A stretch of 10,025 nt of DNA from the NCBI GenBank assembly GCA_023386885.1, contig JAEWIX010000034.1:1-10025 (forward strand). Reading direction: 5' to 3'. A program made the position numbers and the translations under genes. Below are positions 1 through 6,609 of the stretch, one piece after another. The first letter of the stretch is position 1; each line of letters begins with the position of its first letter. Below the pieces are notes generated by a model. The model searched no databases and was not told the origin of the DNA. It saw nothing but the letters and a program-made list of their open reading frames with translations. The DNA is from Pseudomonadota bacterium (GTDB taxonomy: Bacteria; Pseudomonadota; Alphaproteobacteria; Rhizobiales; Xanthobacteraceae).

Positions 1-43
1 CTTGAAAGCGGGCCACCACACAAGTCTTTCGTCACAACGAACA

Positions 44-81
44 CAGGGGTTATGGGTCCCCGCCTGCGCGGGGACGACGCT
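44..81 (+). repeat. Palindromic intergenic repeat, GTCCCCGC family, copy 1
   Basis: The core is an 8-bp perfect stem, GTCCCCGC / GCGGGGAC, with a 4-nt CTGC loop (56-75 region), followed by GACGCT. The 38-nt unit matches the reverse complement of 9865-9902 at 37 of 38 positions (difference at 52), and its core also matches 9960-9990 in the same orientation. It lies upstream of the aldehyde dehydrogenase gene. I recognise the family as a common intergenic repeat of Bradyrhizobium relatives. The rest of 1-231 shows no convincing gene; the ORF that runs through it is only a 5' extension of the dehydrogenase frame. Confidence 0.85.
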
Positions 82-231
82 ATTCCTTGGCAATTGCACC
101 CGGCCCAAAACAATGCATCCCCTGCAACCAAGCCCCGCACCGGGCGGGTTCATTTCGCCACGATTCCATGCAAGGATGGCGACCGAACGTTTCCGTTCTT
201 TCCAATCCCGCAAGTTTGTGAGGTTTCCGCC

Positions 232-1662
232 ATGGTCAATCGCATGCAATTTTATATCGACGGCGCCTGGGTCGATCCCGCCGTCAAGAAATCGACGCCG
301 GTGGTGAATCCGGCCACCGAGGAGGCCATGTACGAGGTCGCGCTGGGCTCCAAGGCCGACGTGGACAAGGCCGTGGCGGCCGCCAAGCGCGCGTTTGAGA
401 CGTTCTCGCAGACGACCCGCGAGGAGCGCGTGGCGCTGCTGGAAAAGATCATCGCCGTCTACAAGACGCGCCTGAAGGATATCGGCGCGTCGGTGTCCGA
501 CGAGATGGGAGCACCGCTGCCGATGGCCGAGAAGTTGCAGGCCGGTGCCGGCCTCGGCCACCTGATGACCACGCTCGAGGTGCTGAAAAAGTATGAATTC
601 GAGGAGGCGGTCGGCTCCGCCGTCGTGGTGCGCGAGCCGATCGGCGTGGTCGGCATGATCACCCCCTGGAACTGGCCGCTGAACCAGATCGCCTGCAAGG
701 TCGCCCCGGCGCTGGCCGCGGGCTGCACCATGATCCTCAAGCCGTCGGAATACACGCCGACCTCGGCGCTCATTTTCGCGGAAATCCTTCATGAAGCCGG
801 CGTGCCGAAGGGCGTCTTCAACCTCGTCAACGGCCTTGGCCCGGATGTCGGCGCCGCGATGAGCGAGCATCCGGACATCGACATGATTTCGTTCACCGGT
901 TCGACCCGCGCCGGCATCGACGTCGCCAAGCGTTCGGCGCCGACGGTGAAGCGCGTCAGCCAGGAACTCGGCGGCAAGTCGCCGAACGTCATCCTCGAGG
1001 ATGCCGATCTGGTGAAGGCGGTGGGCGGTGGCGTGGCCCATATGTTCAATAACTCGGGCCAGTCGTGCAACGCACCGTCGCGCATGATCGTGCCGCTGTC
1101 GAAGATGAAGGAAGTCGCCGCCATCGCCAAGGGCGTCGCCGACAAGACCAAGGCGGGCGATCCGCGCGCCGAGGGCACCACCATCGGGCCGGTCGTCAAT
1201 CGCAACCAGTGGAACAAGATCCAGGATCTGATCCAGAAGGGCATCGACGAAGGTGCCACCTTGGTCGCCGGCGGTCCCGGTCTGCCGGAAGGCGTCAACA
1301 AGGGCTTCTACGTCCGCCCGACGATCTTCGCCGACGTCACCGACAAGATGACCATCGCCAACGAGGAAATCTTCGGGCCGGTGCTGGTGATCATGGGCGC
1401 CAAGGACGAAGCCGAGGCGGTGAAGATCGCCAACGACACGCCGTATGGTCTCGCCGGGTATGTCTCGGCCGGTACCGTCGAGCGCGCGCGCAAGGTGGGC
1501 CGCCAGATCCGCGCCGGTAACGTCAACCTGCAAGGCATGCCGAATGACCGCACCGCGCCGTTCGGCGGCTACAAGCAGTCGGGCAACGGCCGCGAGTGGG
1601 GCAAGTTCGGCCTTGAGGATTTCCTCGAGGTGAAGGCCATCGCCGGCTTCAACGCGGCGTAA
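232..1662 (+). CDS. NAD(P)-dependent aldehyde dehydrogenase family protein
   Basis: This 476-aa protein has the full length of a classical aldehyde dehydrogenase, which oxidises an aldehyde to the acid with NAD(P)+ through a thiohemiacetal on cysteine. Seen: PWNWP at 145-149 (oxyanion-hole Asn147), KPSE with Lys170, FTGSTRAG from 221 (nucleotide-binding loop), QELGGK with general-base Glu245, SGQSC with nucleophile Cys279 (34 residues after Glu245, the usual spacing), and NEEIFGP at 377-383. All key residues are present, so it should be active. By eye it resembles the CddD-like (6-oxohexanoate dehydrogenase-like) branch, but the substrate cannot be read from sequence. The start at 232 is chosen because GAGG at 220-223 lies 8 nt upstream; an in-frame ATG at 244 is the alternative. 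The frame stays open upstream to 52, but that stretch crosses a palindromic repeat and does not look coding. The gene stands alone and is followed by a strong terminator. Confidence 0.95.
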   Translation: MVNRMQFYIDGAWVDPAVKKSTPVVNPATEEAMYEVALGSKADVDKAVAAAKRAFETFSQTTREERVALLEKIIAVYKTRLKDIGASVSDEMGAPLPMAEKLQAGAGLGHLMTTLEVLKKYEFEEAVGSAVVVREPIGVVGMITPWNWPLNQIACKVAPALAAGCTMILKPSEYTPTSALIFAEILHEAGVPKGVFNLVNGLGPDVGAAMSEHPDIDMISFTGSTRAGIDVAKRSAPTVKRVSQELGGKSPNVILEDADLVKAVGGGVAHMFNNSGQSCNAPSRMIVPLSKMKEVAAIAKGVADKTKAGDPRAEGTTIGPVVNRNQWNKIQDLIQKGIDEGATLVAGGPGLPEGVNKGFYVRPTIFADVTDKMTIANEEIFGPVLVIMGAKDEAEAVKIANDTPYGLAGYVSAGTVERARKVGRQIRAGNVNLQGMPNDRTAPFGGYKQSGNGREWGKFGLEDFLEVKAIAGFNAA

Positions 1663-1681
1663 GCGACGGACTTAACAACAG

Positions 1682-1723
1682 CGCCGGGGCGGGAGATCAT
1701 CCCGCTCCGGCGTTTTTGTTTTT
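1682..1723 (+). terminator. Rho-independent terminator after the aldehyde dehydrogenase gene
   Basis: A 13-bp stem (1682-1694 with 1700-1712, one G-T wobble) closes a 5-nt GATCA loop and is followed directly by TTTTTGTTTTT at 1713-1723. It begins 20 nt after the dehydrogenase stop codon. The T tract lies only on the + strand side, so it should act on the dehydrogenase transcript rather than on the convergent gene. Confidence 0.9.
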
Positions 1724-1730
1724 GATGATG

Positions 1731-1759
1731 CCTCCTTGCGAGGAGCGAAGCGACGAAGC
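1731..1759. repeat. Short intergenic repeat fragment (GAGGAGCGAAGCGACGAAGC type)
   Basis: The stretch carries the string GAGGAGCGAAGCGACGAAGC, which I recognise as part of a widespread intergenic repeat in Bradyrhizobium relatives. Only one copy is present in this window, so the repeat assignment rests on memory rather than on an internal match. It sits between the terminator and a second, inverted repeat. Confidence 0.5.
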
Positions 1760-1780
1760 GCGTTGGCCCGGCGGCATGAT

Positions 1781-1865
1781 CCTGAGGTGCGAGGGCGTAA
1801 GCCCGAGCCTCGAAGGATCGCCGTCGCCCTTCGAGGTTCGCCGCGAGCGCGGCTCACACCTCAGG
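1781..1865. repeat. Inverted repeat with nested hairpins (CCTGAGGTG / CCTCGAAGG type)
   Basis: The left arm, 1781-1816, starts CCTGAGGTG and ends CCTCGAAGG; the right arm, 1828-1865, is its imperfect reverse complement. The middles of the arms differ in sequence, yet each forms its own small hairpin: GGGC-GTAA-GCCC on the left, and CCGCG/CGCGG on the right. It fills the gap between two convergent genes (stop codons at 1662 and 1891) and may serve as the 3' structure of the minus-strand gene, for which no classical terminator with a T tract is visible. Confidence 0.75.
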
Positions 1866-1890
1866 GGGACGGCGACAGTTCAAGGGCGAC

Positions 1891-2673
1891 CTATTTGGAC
1901 TTGGTGAGAAACTTGTCCACGGCCTTGCGGAAATCGTCGTGCCGCATGCAGCCGATGATGTTCTCGACCTCGGCGTCGAGCTGCTGCGCGACGGAAGTAA
2001 ACCGCGACTGATGAATCAGCGCCTTGGTGGCAGCGATGGCAGCGGGCGCGTTCTGCGCAATGCGCTGCGCCAGTTCACGCGTTGCTGTTTTTAGTTCCGC
2101 AGCCGGCACCAGCTTGGCGACCAGCCCCCAGTCGTAGGCCTGCTGCGCCGAGAAGCTGCCGTCAGCCAAAAATATCTGCAACGCGCGCCGCGCGCCGACG
2201 ATCTCGGTGACGCCGATGGTGCCGCCACCGTCCGGCGAGACACCGAGCTTGTGATAGGCCGCGGTGAATTTCGCATCGTCGGCGGCGATGCACATGTCCG
2301 CCATGAAGGCGAGCGACAGGCCGGCGCCCGCTGCCGAGCCGTGCACGCTGGAAAGGACTACCTTCGGCATTCGCCGCAGCGCCGTGGTGAAAGCATGGAA
2401 ATGCTTGAGCAGTTCGCGGATTACCGGCTCGAGATTGTGCATGTTGGCGCCGAACACCTGAATGTCGCCGCCGCCGCAGAACGCGCGGCCCGCGCCCTCG
2501 ACCACCAGCACGCGGATATTCTGGTCCGCTTCGACCTGAAGCGCCAATTGTTCGAGCCGTTGCGCGATGGCGAGATTGATCGAGTTGAAGGCATTCGGCC
2601 GATTGAGCGTCAGGGTTGCAACGGGGCCGTCGATGGCAAGCAGGGCAGGCTGGTCGGAATCCGGAGTGGACAT
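1891..2673 (-). CDS. Enoyl-CoA hydratase/isomerase (crotonase) family protein, non-canonical active site
   Basis: This 260-aa protein has normal crotonase-family length. The family binds acyl-CoA and stabilises an enolate in an oxyanion hole. Seen: AFCGGGD at 64-70 and HGSAAGAG at 111-118, the two oxyanion-hole segments, then LGVSPDGGGT at 143-152. Aligned by eye with rat mitochondrial enoyl-CoA hydratase, the two catalytic glutamates (Glu144, Glu164) fall on Ser120 and Tyr140, so ordinary hydratase chemistry is doubtful. Asp148 lies where PaaG-type isomerases and 4-chlorobenzoyl-CoA dehalogenase carry a catalytic Asp, which favours an isomerase or another reaction. The start at 2673 follows an AAGG 9 nt upstream and places the family N-terminus correctly; the frame stays open upstream to 3090 but runs under the divergent reductase gene. 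The gene is convergent with the aldehyde dehydrogenase and divergent from the reductase. Its substrate is unknown. Confidence 0.92.
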   Translation of the reverse strand: MSTPDSDQPALLAIDGPVATLTLNRPNAFNSINLAIAQRLEQLALQVEADQNIRVLVVEGAGRAFCGGGDIQVFGANMHNLEPVIRELLKHFHAFTTALRRMPKVVLSSVHGSAAGAGLSLAFMADMCIAADDAKFTAAYHKLGVSPDGGGTIGVTEIVGARRALQIFLADGSFSAQQAYDWGLVAKLVPAAELKTATRELAQRIAQNAPAAIAATKALIHQSRFTSVAQQLDAEVENIIGCMRHDDFRKAVDKFLTKSK

Positions 2674-2823
2674 GCGGGAAAACCTTTCGCGTGAAAAAGC
2701 GGGCCGATCGTGGCGGCATTTAACGCCATTCACGCCGCTGATGACAAGCGGGCGGGATCGTGCATCATGCCGCCGGACTTGGCCGCCTGCGGGCGGCGGT
2801 CCAGATGGGTGGGACGTAAGATA
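2674..2823. promoter_or_regulatory. Divergent intergenic region between the crotonase-family and reductase genes
   Basis: These 150 bp must contain the starts of two divergent transcripts. I see no convincing -35/-10 pair. A 6-bp hairpin (GCCGCC 2782-2787, GGCGGC 2792-2797) lies in the probable leader of the reductase gene, just before its ribosome binding site. The regulatory role is inferred from position only. Confidence 0.35.
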
Positions 2824-4044
2824 ATGACAAAAGAAACGGTTCTGATCGTCGGTGCGGGACACGCCGGATTTCAGGTCGCGGTGTCGCTGCGGCAATCGGG
2901 CTATACCGGACCCGTGCGCCTGATCAATGACGAGGCGCTGTTGCCCTATCAACGCCCGCCGTTGTCGAAGGCCTATCTCAAGGGGGCGGGCGGCGCCGAG
3001 AGCGTGCTGTTCCGGCCTGCGAAGTTTTATGCCGATCAGACGATCGAGCTGGTCGATGGTCACGTCGTTGCGATCGATCGCGCTCACCATGTCGTGCGAC
3101 TCGACTCGGGCGCGGAGTTGTCATACGGCCATCTCGTGCTTGCGACCGGCGCGCGCAATCGTCTGCTCGATGTGCCGAACGCAAACCTCGACGGCGTGAT
3201 GTATCTGCGCAACTTCGCCGAGAGCGAAGCGCTGCGCACTCATATCAAAGCCGGGCAGCGACTGGTGGTGATCGGCGCGGGATTCATTGGCTTGGAGTTT
3301 GCGTCCACCGCGCGCGCGAAAGGGCTCGAGGTCGATGTGCTCGAACTGGCGCCGCGCGTGATGGCGCGTGCGGTGACGCAGGAGATCTCTGCTTATTTCG
3401 AACGCAAGCACCGCGAGGCCGGCATCCGTATTCACTTCGGGGTGCGCGCGACGGAAATCGAGGGCGCGAACGGCAAGGTGACGGGCGTGTCGTTGAGCGA
3501 CGGGCGGCAGATGCCTGCCGACCTCGTGGTGGTTGGCGTCGGTGTGTTGCCGAATGTCGAACTCGCGGCGGAGGCCGGTCTGCCGGTTGCCGCCGGCATC
3601 GTCGTCGACGCGCAGCTTCTCACCGCCGATCCGGATATTTCCGCCATCGGCGATTGCGCGCTGTTCGAGAGCCCGCGCTTCGGCGCGCCGTTGCGGCTGG
3701 AGTCGGTGCAGAACGCTACCGATCATGCGCGCTGTGTCGCCGCGCGTCTCACCGGCAAGCCGGAAACCTATGATGGCCTGCCATGGTTCTGGAGCGATCA
3801 GGGCACCGATAAATTGCAGATGGCGGGACTCACGGCCGGCTTCGACCATGCCGTGCTGCGCGGCGATCCCGCGCAGAGCGCGTTCTCAGTGTTCTGCTAC
3901 AAGGGCGACCGGATGATCGGCGTCGAATCGGTCAACCGCGCCGGCGATCACGTCTTCGGCCGCCGCATGCTCGCCGCCGGCCGCTCGATTACGCCGCAGC
4001 AGGCGGCGGATATGAGTTTCGATCTGAAGCAGGCGATGGCGTAG
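2824..4044 (+). CDS. FAD-dependent ferredoxin/rubredoxin-type reductase
   Basis: This 406-aa flavoprotein belongs to the putidaredoxin/rubredoxin reductase type, which passes electrons from NAD(P)H through FAD to a small iron-sulfur protein serving a monooxygenase. Seen: the FAD-binding GAGHAG at 10-15, YQRPPLSKAYL at 42-52, LATGAR at 106-111, the NAD(P)H-binding GAGFIG at 151-156, the FAD-contacting AIGDCA at 274-279 with Asp277, ESVQNATDHA at 293-302, and a C-terminal domain starting near PWFWSDQ (320). These occur in the order and spacing usual for the family, and the length is normal. The start at 2824 puts the first nucleotide-binding strand at residues 5-9; GGGAC at 2811-2815 is a modest ribosome binding site. 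An in-frame ATG at 2710 would add 38 residues unlike the family. No ferredoxin, rubredoxin or P450 gene is next to it, so its redox partner must be encoded elsewhere. Confidence 0.93.
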   Translation: MTKETVLIVGAGHAGFQVAVSLRQSGYTGPVRLINDEALLPYQRPPLSKAYLKGAGGAESVLFRPAKFYADQTIELVDGHVVAIDRAHHVVRLDSGAELSYGHLVLATGARNRLLDVPNANLDGVMYLRNFAESEALRTHIKAGQRLVVIGAGFIGLEFASTARAKGLEVDVLELAPRVMARAVTQEISAYFERKHREAGIRIHFGVRATEIEGANGKVTGVSLSDGRQMPADLVVVGVGVLPNVELAAEAGLPVAAGIVVDAQLLTADPDISAIGDCALFESPRFGAPLRLESVQNATDHARCVAARLTGKPETYDGLPWFWSDQGTDKLQMAGLTAGFDHAVLRGDPAQSAFSVFCYKGDRMIGVESVNRAGDHVFGRRMLAAGRSITPQQAADMSFDLKQAMA

Positions 4045-4058
4045 TTGCTCTCCTCGCA

Positions 4059-4166
4059 ATGACGAAGAATTTCCTTTCGTCATGGCCGGGCTCGTCCCGG
4101 CCATCCACGTCTTTTGATTTGAGACGCAGGAAGACGTGGATGCCCGTGACAAGCACGGGCATGACG
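4059..4166. repeat. Double-hairpin palindromic repeat between convergent genes
   Basis: Two 36-nt arms, 4078-4113 and 4131-4166, are inverted copies (31 of 36 positions match) separated by 17 nt. Each arm contains its own 9-bp hairpin with a 5-nt loop. A small 8-bp inverted repeat (4059-4066 with 4076-4083) overlaps its left edge. I recognise this as an abundant intergenic repeat in Bradyrhizobium relatives. It lies between the reductase stop (4044) and the kinase stop (4186) and is the only candidate transcription-ending structure there for either gene, though it lacks a T tract. Confidence 0.85.
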
Positions 4167-4185
4167 GTGAGTTTTAGCATCCTGC

Positions 4186-5142
4186 CTAAGGCCGCACCGC
4201 GCGTAGCTTGCTCGTCGGCTTCTGAAACTCCTCGCGTACCACGGTGATATCCGCGAGCGTCGGCAGGCCGGCCTCGTTGCCGAGATGCTGGATCTTGTGC
4301 GTCGACGCCGCCTGCGCGAAGGCGAAGTGTTCCTGCCAGCTTTTCGATGGATCGCTGAGATAGGAATAGACGTAAGCGCCGTGGAACACGTCGCCGGCGC
4401 CGTTGGTGTCGATGACGCGCGCGGCCGGCACTTTCAGCGCCGGCACTTCGCGCACCACGCCGGTTTCGTCGTACCAGACCAGCCCGCGCTCGCCGAGCGT
4501 CACCCCGCCGATGCGGCAGCCGCGCGATTTCAGGTAATCCAGCATTGCGCGCGGGCTCAATTCCATCTGTTCGCAAAGCCGCTCCGCGACCATTGCCACG
4601 TCGATGAATTCCAGCAGTTCGTGCGTGTTGTCGCGCAACCCGCCGCCGTCCAGCGAGGTGAGGATGCCGGCCTCGCGGCACAGCTTTGCGTAGTGCAGCG
4701 CGGCCTCGTGCTGGTGGCCGTCGACATGCAGCGCGCGGCAGCCGGAGAGGTTCAGCATCGGAAACGGATGCAGATGTTCGTCGTCGCGGCAACGCACGAT
4801 CGCGCGCTTGCCGTCCTTCGGCATGATGAACGACAGCGACGACGTTCGCACTTTGCGGGCGTGCAACGGAATGCCGTACTTCACCGCCATGTCCTGAAAC
4901 ATGCGGCCGAGCCAGTCGTCGGCGACGGTGGTGAGCAGGTCCGGCACGATGCCGAGCCGCGCGCAACAGAACGCCGCCGTCACCGCGTTGCCGCCGAACG
5001 ATACGGCATAGTTGGTGGCGACATGCTTCTCGTCGCCGGTCGGCATGTGATCGGTGAGAAACGTTACGTCGATGTAGGTTTGTCCGATGAAAAGCGCCTG
5101 CATCGTTCGGTCCATCTTTTGTGTGCGGTCTTTCGCGTCCAT
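4186..5142 (-). CDS. PfkB-family carbohydrate/nucleoside kinase
   Basis: This is a ribokinase-fold kinase of up to 318 aa that transfers the ATP gamma-phosphate to a hydroxyl of a sugar or nucleoside-like substrate. Seen: the substrate-side Gly-Gly signature SFGGNAVTAAF at 48-58, GVTLGERG at 213-220 near the ATP site, and the family signature DTNGAGDVFHGAY at 245-257 with catalytic base Asp251 and the anion hole GAGD. Both PfkB signatures are intact, so it should be active; the sugar cannot be predicted. The start is uncertain: ATG 5142 gives the longest form, but it has no clear ribosome binding site, and in-frame ATGs at 5115 and 5103 are also possible. The conserved fold begins right after the last of these (QALFIGQTYID), which makes 5103 attractive. 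The gene is divergent from the glutamate dehydrogenase cluster and may share a control region with it. Confidence 0.92.
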   Translation of the reverse strand: MDAKDRTQKMDRTMQALFIGQTYIDVTFLTDHMPTGDEKHVATNYAVSFGGNAVTAAFCCARLGIVPDLLTTVADDWLGRMFQDMAVKYGIPLHARKVRTSSLSFIMPKDGKRAIVRCRDDEHLHPFPMLNLSGCRALHVDGHQHEAALHYAKLCREAGILTSLDGGGLRDNTHELLEFIDVAMVAERLCEQMELSPRAMLDYLKSRGCRIGGVTLGERGLVWYDETGVVREVPALKVPAARVIDTNGAGDVFHGAYVYSYLSDPSKSWQEHFAFAQAASTHKIQHLGNEAGLPTLADITVVREEFQKPTSKLRAVRP

Positions 5143-5286
5143 TAGCGCCGCTTATCACGCTCTATTGCAACTATTAATTCGCGCTTGCACGCAACCCTGC
5201 GTTACAACTGTTGCATCATTGCGGCGACGCTTGCGTGCCTGTGTTGAACGATTGTCGACAGCGCCGGGTTCCCGCGATCGAGCGAT
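5143..5286. promoter_or_regulatory. Divergent control region between PfkB kinase and glutamate dehydrogenase genes
   Basis: This gap has the most AT-rich patch nearby (around 5161-5180) and repeated TTGC motifs at 5165, 5185, 5211 and 5231, that is, two pairs each spaced 20 nt. The second is a short palindrome, TTGCACGCAA (5185-5194), and its GCACGCAA half is the inverse of TTGCGTGC at 5231-5238. This could be an operator for a dimeric regulator, but no -35/-10 pair is convincing and the motifs are short. The divergent promoter role is inferred from gene layout. Confidence 0.35.
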
Positions 5287-5291
5287 GGAGG
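5287..5291 (+). promoter_or_regulatory. Ribosome binding site that sets the glutamate dehydrogenase start
   Basis: GGAGG lies 6 nt before ATG 5298 but only 3 nt before the adjacent in-frame ATG 5295. The spacing therefore favours 5298. It also argues against longer in-frame starts reaching back to 5211. Confidence 0.7.
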
Positions 5292-5297
5292 TTGATG

Positions 5298-6557
5298 ATG
5301 TCGGTCTATTCCGGTGCGGTTTTCGATATGGCGGTGCGGCAGTTCGCGGTGATTGCCGATCATCTGGCCATTCCGCATGACGAACGCGACCGGCTGCTGT
5401 TGCCGAAGCGTGCCATCACCGTATCCTGTCCGATCCACCGCGACGACGGCACCATCGCGGTGTTCGAGGGCTATCGCGTGCAGCATCATCTGACGATGGG
5501 TCCGACCAAGGGCGGCACCCGGTTCGCACCCAGCGTCGATATCGGCGAGGTGGCGGCGCTGGCGATCTGGATGAGCTGGAAATGCGCGCTGGTGGGTTTG
5601 CCTTATGGCGGCGCGAAGGGCGGCATCCGTGTCGATCCGTCGTCGATCTCGAAGCGCGAATTGGAGGGGCTATCGCGCCGTTACATGCAGGAGATGATCC
5701 CGTTCGTCGGCCCGCATACTGATGTGATGGCGCCGGACATGGGGACCAACGAGCAGGTGATGGCATGGTTCATGGACACCTACTCGATGTATCAGGGTCG
5801 CACCGTCACCGAGATCGTCACCGGCAAGCCGGTGAGTTCGGGCGGCACGCTCGGGCGGCGTGAGGCGACCGGACGCGGCGTTGCCTATCTCGCCAAGCGC
5901 GTGCTGGGCGATTTGCAGATCGTATCCGCCAAAGCGACAGCGGTGGTCCAGGGGTTCGGCAATGTCGGCTCCCACGCCGCCGCCGAGTTGCATCGCTTCG
6001 GCGTCAAGGTGATCGCGGTGAGCGACCACACCGGCGCGCTGCACAGCGCCACCGGACTGGATATTCCGGCGCTGCTCCGCCACGCCGCCGCGCATGGCAG
6101 CATCGCCGGCTTCTCCCGCGAACTGCAATGCGATCCCGTCGAGATGCTGACGTTGCCGTGCGATGTGCTGGTGCCGGCGGCGATGGAGCGGGTGATCGAC
6201 GCCGATATTGCTTCGAAGCTGCGATGCCGCGTGCTGGCGGAAGGCGCCAACGGCCCGACGACGCCGGATGCCGATCTCGTATTGGCCCAGCGGCAGGATG
6301 AGATTTTCGTGCTTCCCGACATCCTGTGCAATTCCGGTGGCGTGGTGGTCAGCTATTTCGAATGGGTGCAGGACCTCCAGCAACTGTTCTGGGAGGAGGA
6401 GGAAGTGACCCGGCGCGAATATCACATTCTGGATCGCGCCTTCGACCAGATGGTGGCGCGCGCCCGCAAGGACCAAATTTCCCACCGCACCGCTGCGATG
6501 GCGATCGGCGTGGAGCGGGTCCGTGCCGCGAAGCAGACGCGGGGGCTGTTTCCGTAA
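5298..6557 (+). CDS. Glutamate dehydrogenase (Glu/Leu/Phe/Val dehydrogenase family)
   Basis: This 419-aa protein is of normal length for hexameric glutamate dehydrogenases, which interconvert glutamate with 2-oxoglutarate and ammonia in the cytoplasm. Seen: GPTKGGTRF at 68-76 with substrate-binding Lys71, LPYGGAKGGI at 101-110 with catalytic Lys107, APDMGTN at 145-151 with catalytic Asp147, the Rossmann motif QGFGNVGS at 218-225, an acidic residue (Asp243) at the end of the next strand, which suggests NAD rather than NADP, and SYFEWVQ at 352-358. Lys71 and Ser352 match positions that bind the glutamate side-chain carboxylate in clostridial glutamate dehydrogenase, favouring glutamate over leucine. 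It is first of four co-directional genes; the next starts 52 nt later. It could serve general nitrogen metabolism or supply an amination/deamination step in a pathway with its neighbours; sequence alone does not decide. Confidence 0.93.
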   Translation: MSVYSGAVFDMAVRQFAVIADHLAIPHDERDRLLLPKRAITVSCPIHRDDGTIAVFEGYRVQHHLTMGPTKGGTRFAPSVDIGEVAALAIWMSWKCALVGLPYGGAKGGIRVDPSSISKRELEGLSRRYMQEMIPFVGPHTDVMAPDMGTNEQVMAWFMDTYSMYQGRTVTEIVTGKPVSSGGTLGRREATGRGVAYLAKRVLGDLQIVSAKATAVVQGFGNVGSHAAAELHRFGVKVIAVSDHTGALHSATGLDIPALLRHAAAHGSIAGFSRELQCDPVEMLTLPCDVLVPAAMERVIDADIASKLRCRVLAEGANGPTTPDADLVLAQRQDEIFVLPDILCNSGGVVVSYFEWVQDLQQLFWEEEEVTRREYHILDRAFDQMVARARKDQISHRTAAMAIGVERVRAAKQTRGLFP

Positions 6558-6597
6558 GGTTGCGGCCTGGCCGTCATTCTGCAAAAACTGGCGGCAC

Positions 6598-6602
6598 AGG
6601 AG
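6598..6602 (+). promoter_or_regulatory. Ribosome binding site for a TTG-started kinase gene
   Basis: AGGAG lies 7 nt upstream of TTG 6610. The frame has an ATG at 6523, but that lies inside the dehydrogenase gene and has no comparable site, so the TTG is the better start. Confidence 0.75.
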
Positions 6603-6609
6603 CAATCGT

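Noticed and set aside
81..110. Sigma-54 promoter upstream of the aldehyde dehydrogenase (TTGGCAATTGCA)
   Set aside because: The distance between the GG and GC elements is too short for a -24/-12 promoter.
52..231. N-terminal extension of the aldehyde dehydrogenase (in-frame ATG at 52)
   Set aside because: The start lies inside a palindromic repeat and the translated extension has no resemblance to the family; ATG 232 has a good ribosome binding site.
2674..3090. N-terminal extension of the crotonase-family protein (in-frame start at 3090)
   Set aside because: It would run through the divergent promoter region and into the reductase gene; the family N-terminus begins at 2673.
5211..5297. Upstream TTG start for glutamate dehydrogenase
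   Set aside because: No ribosome binding site is present, whereas GGAGG at 5287-5291 fits ATG 5298; the resulting 419 aa is the usual length.
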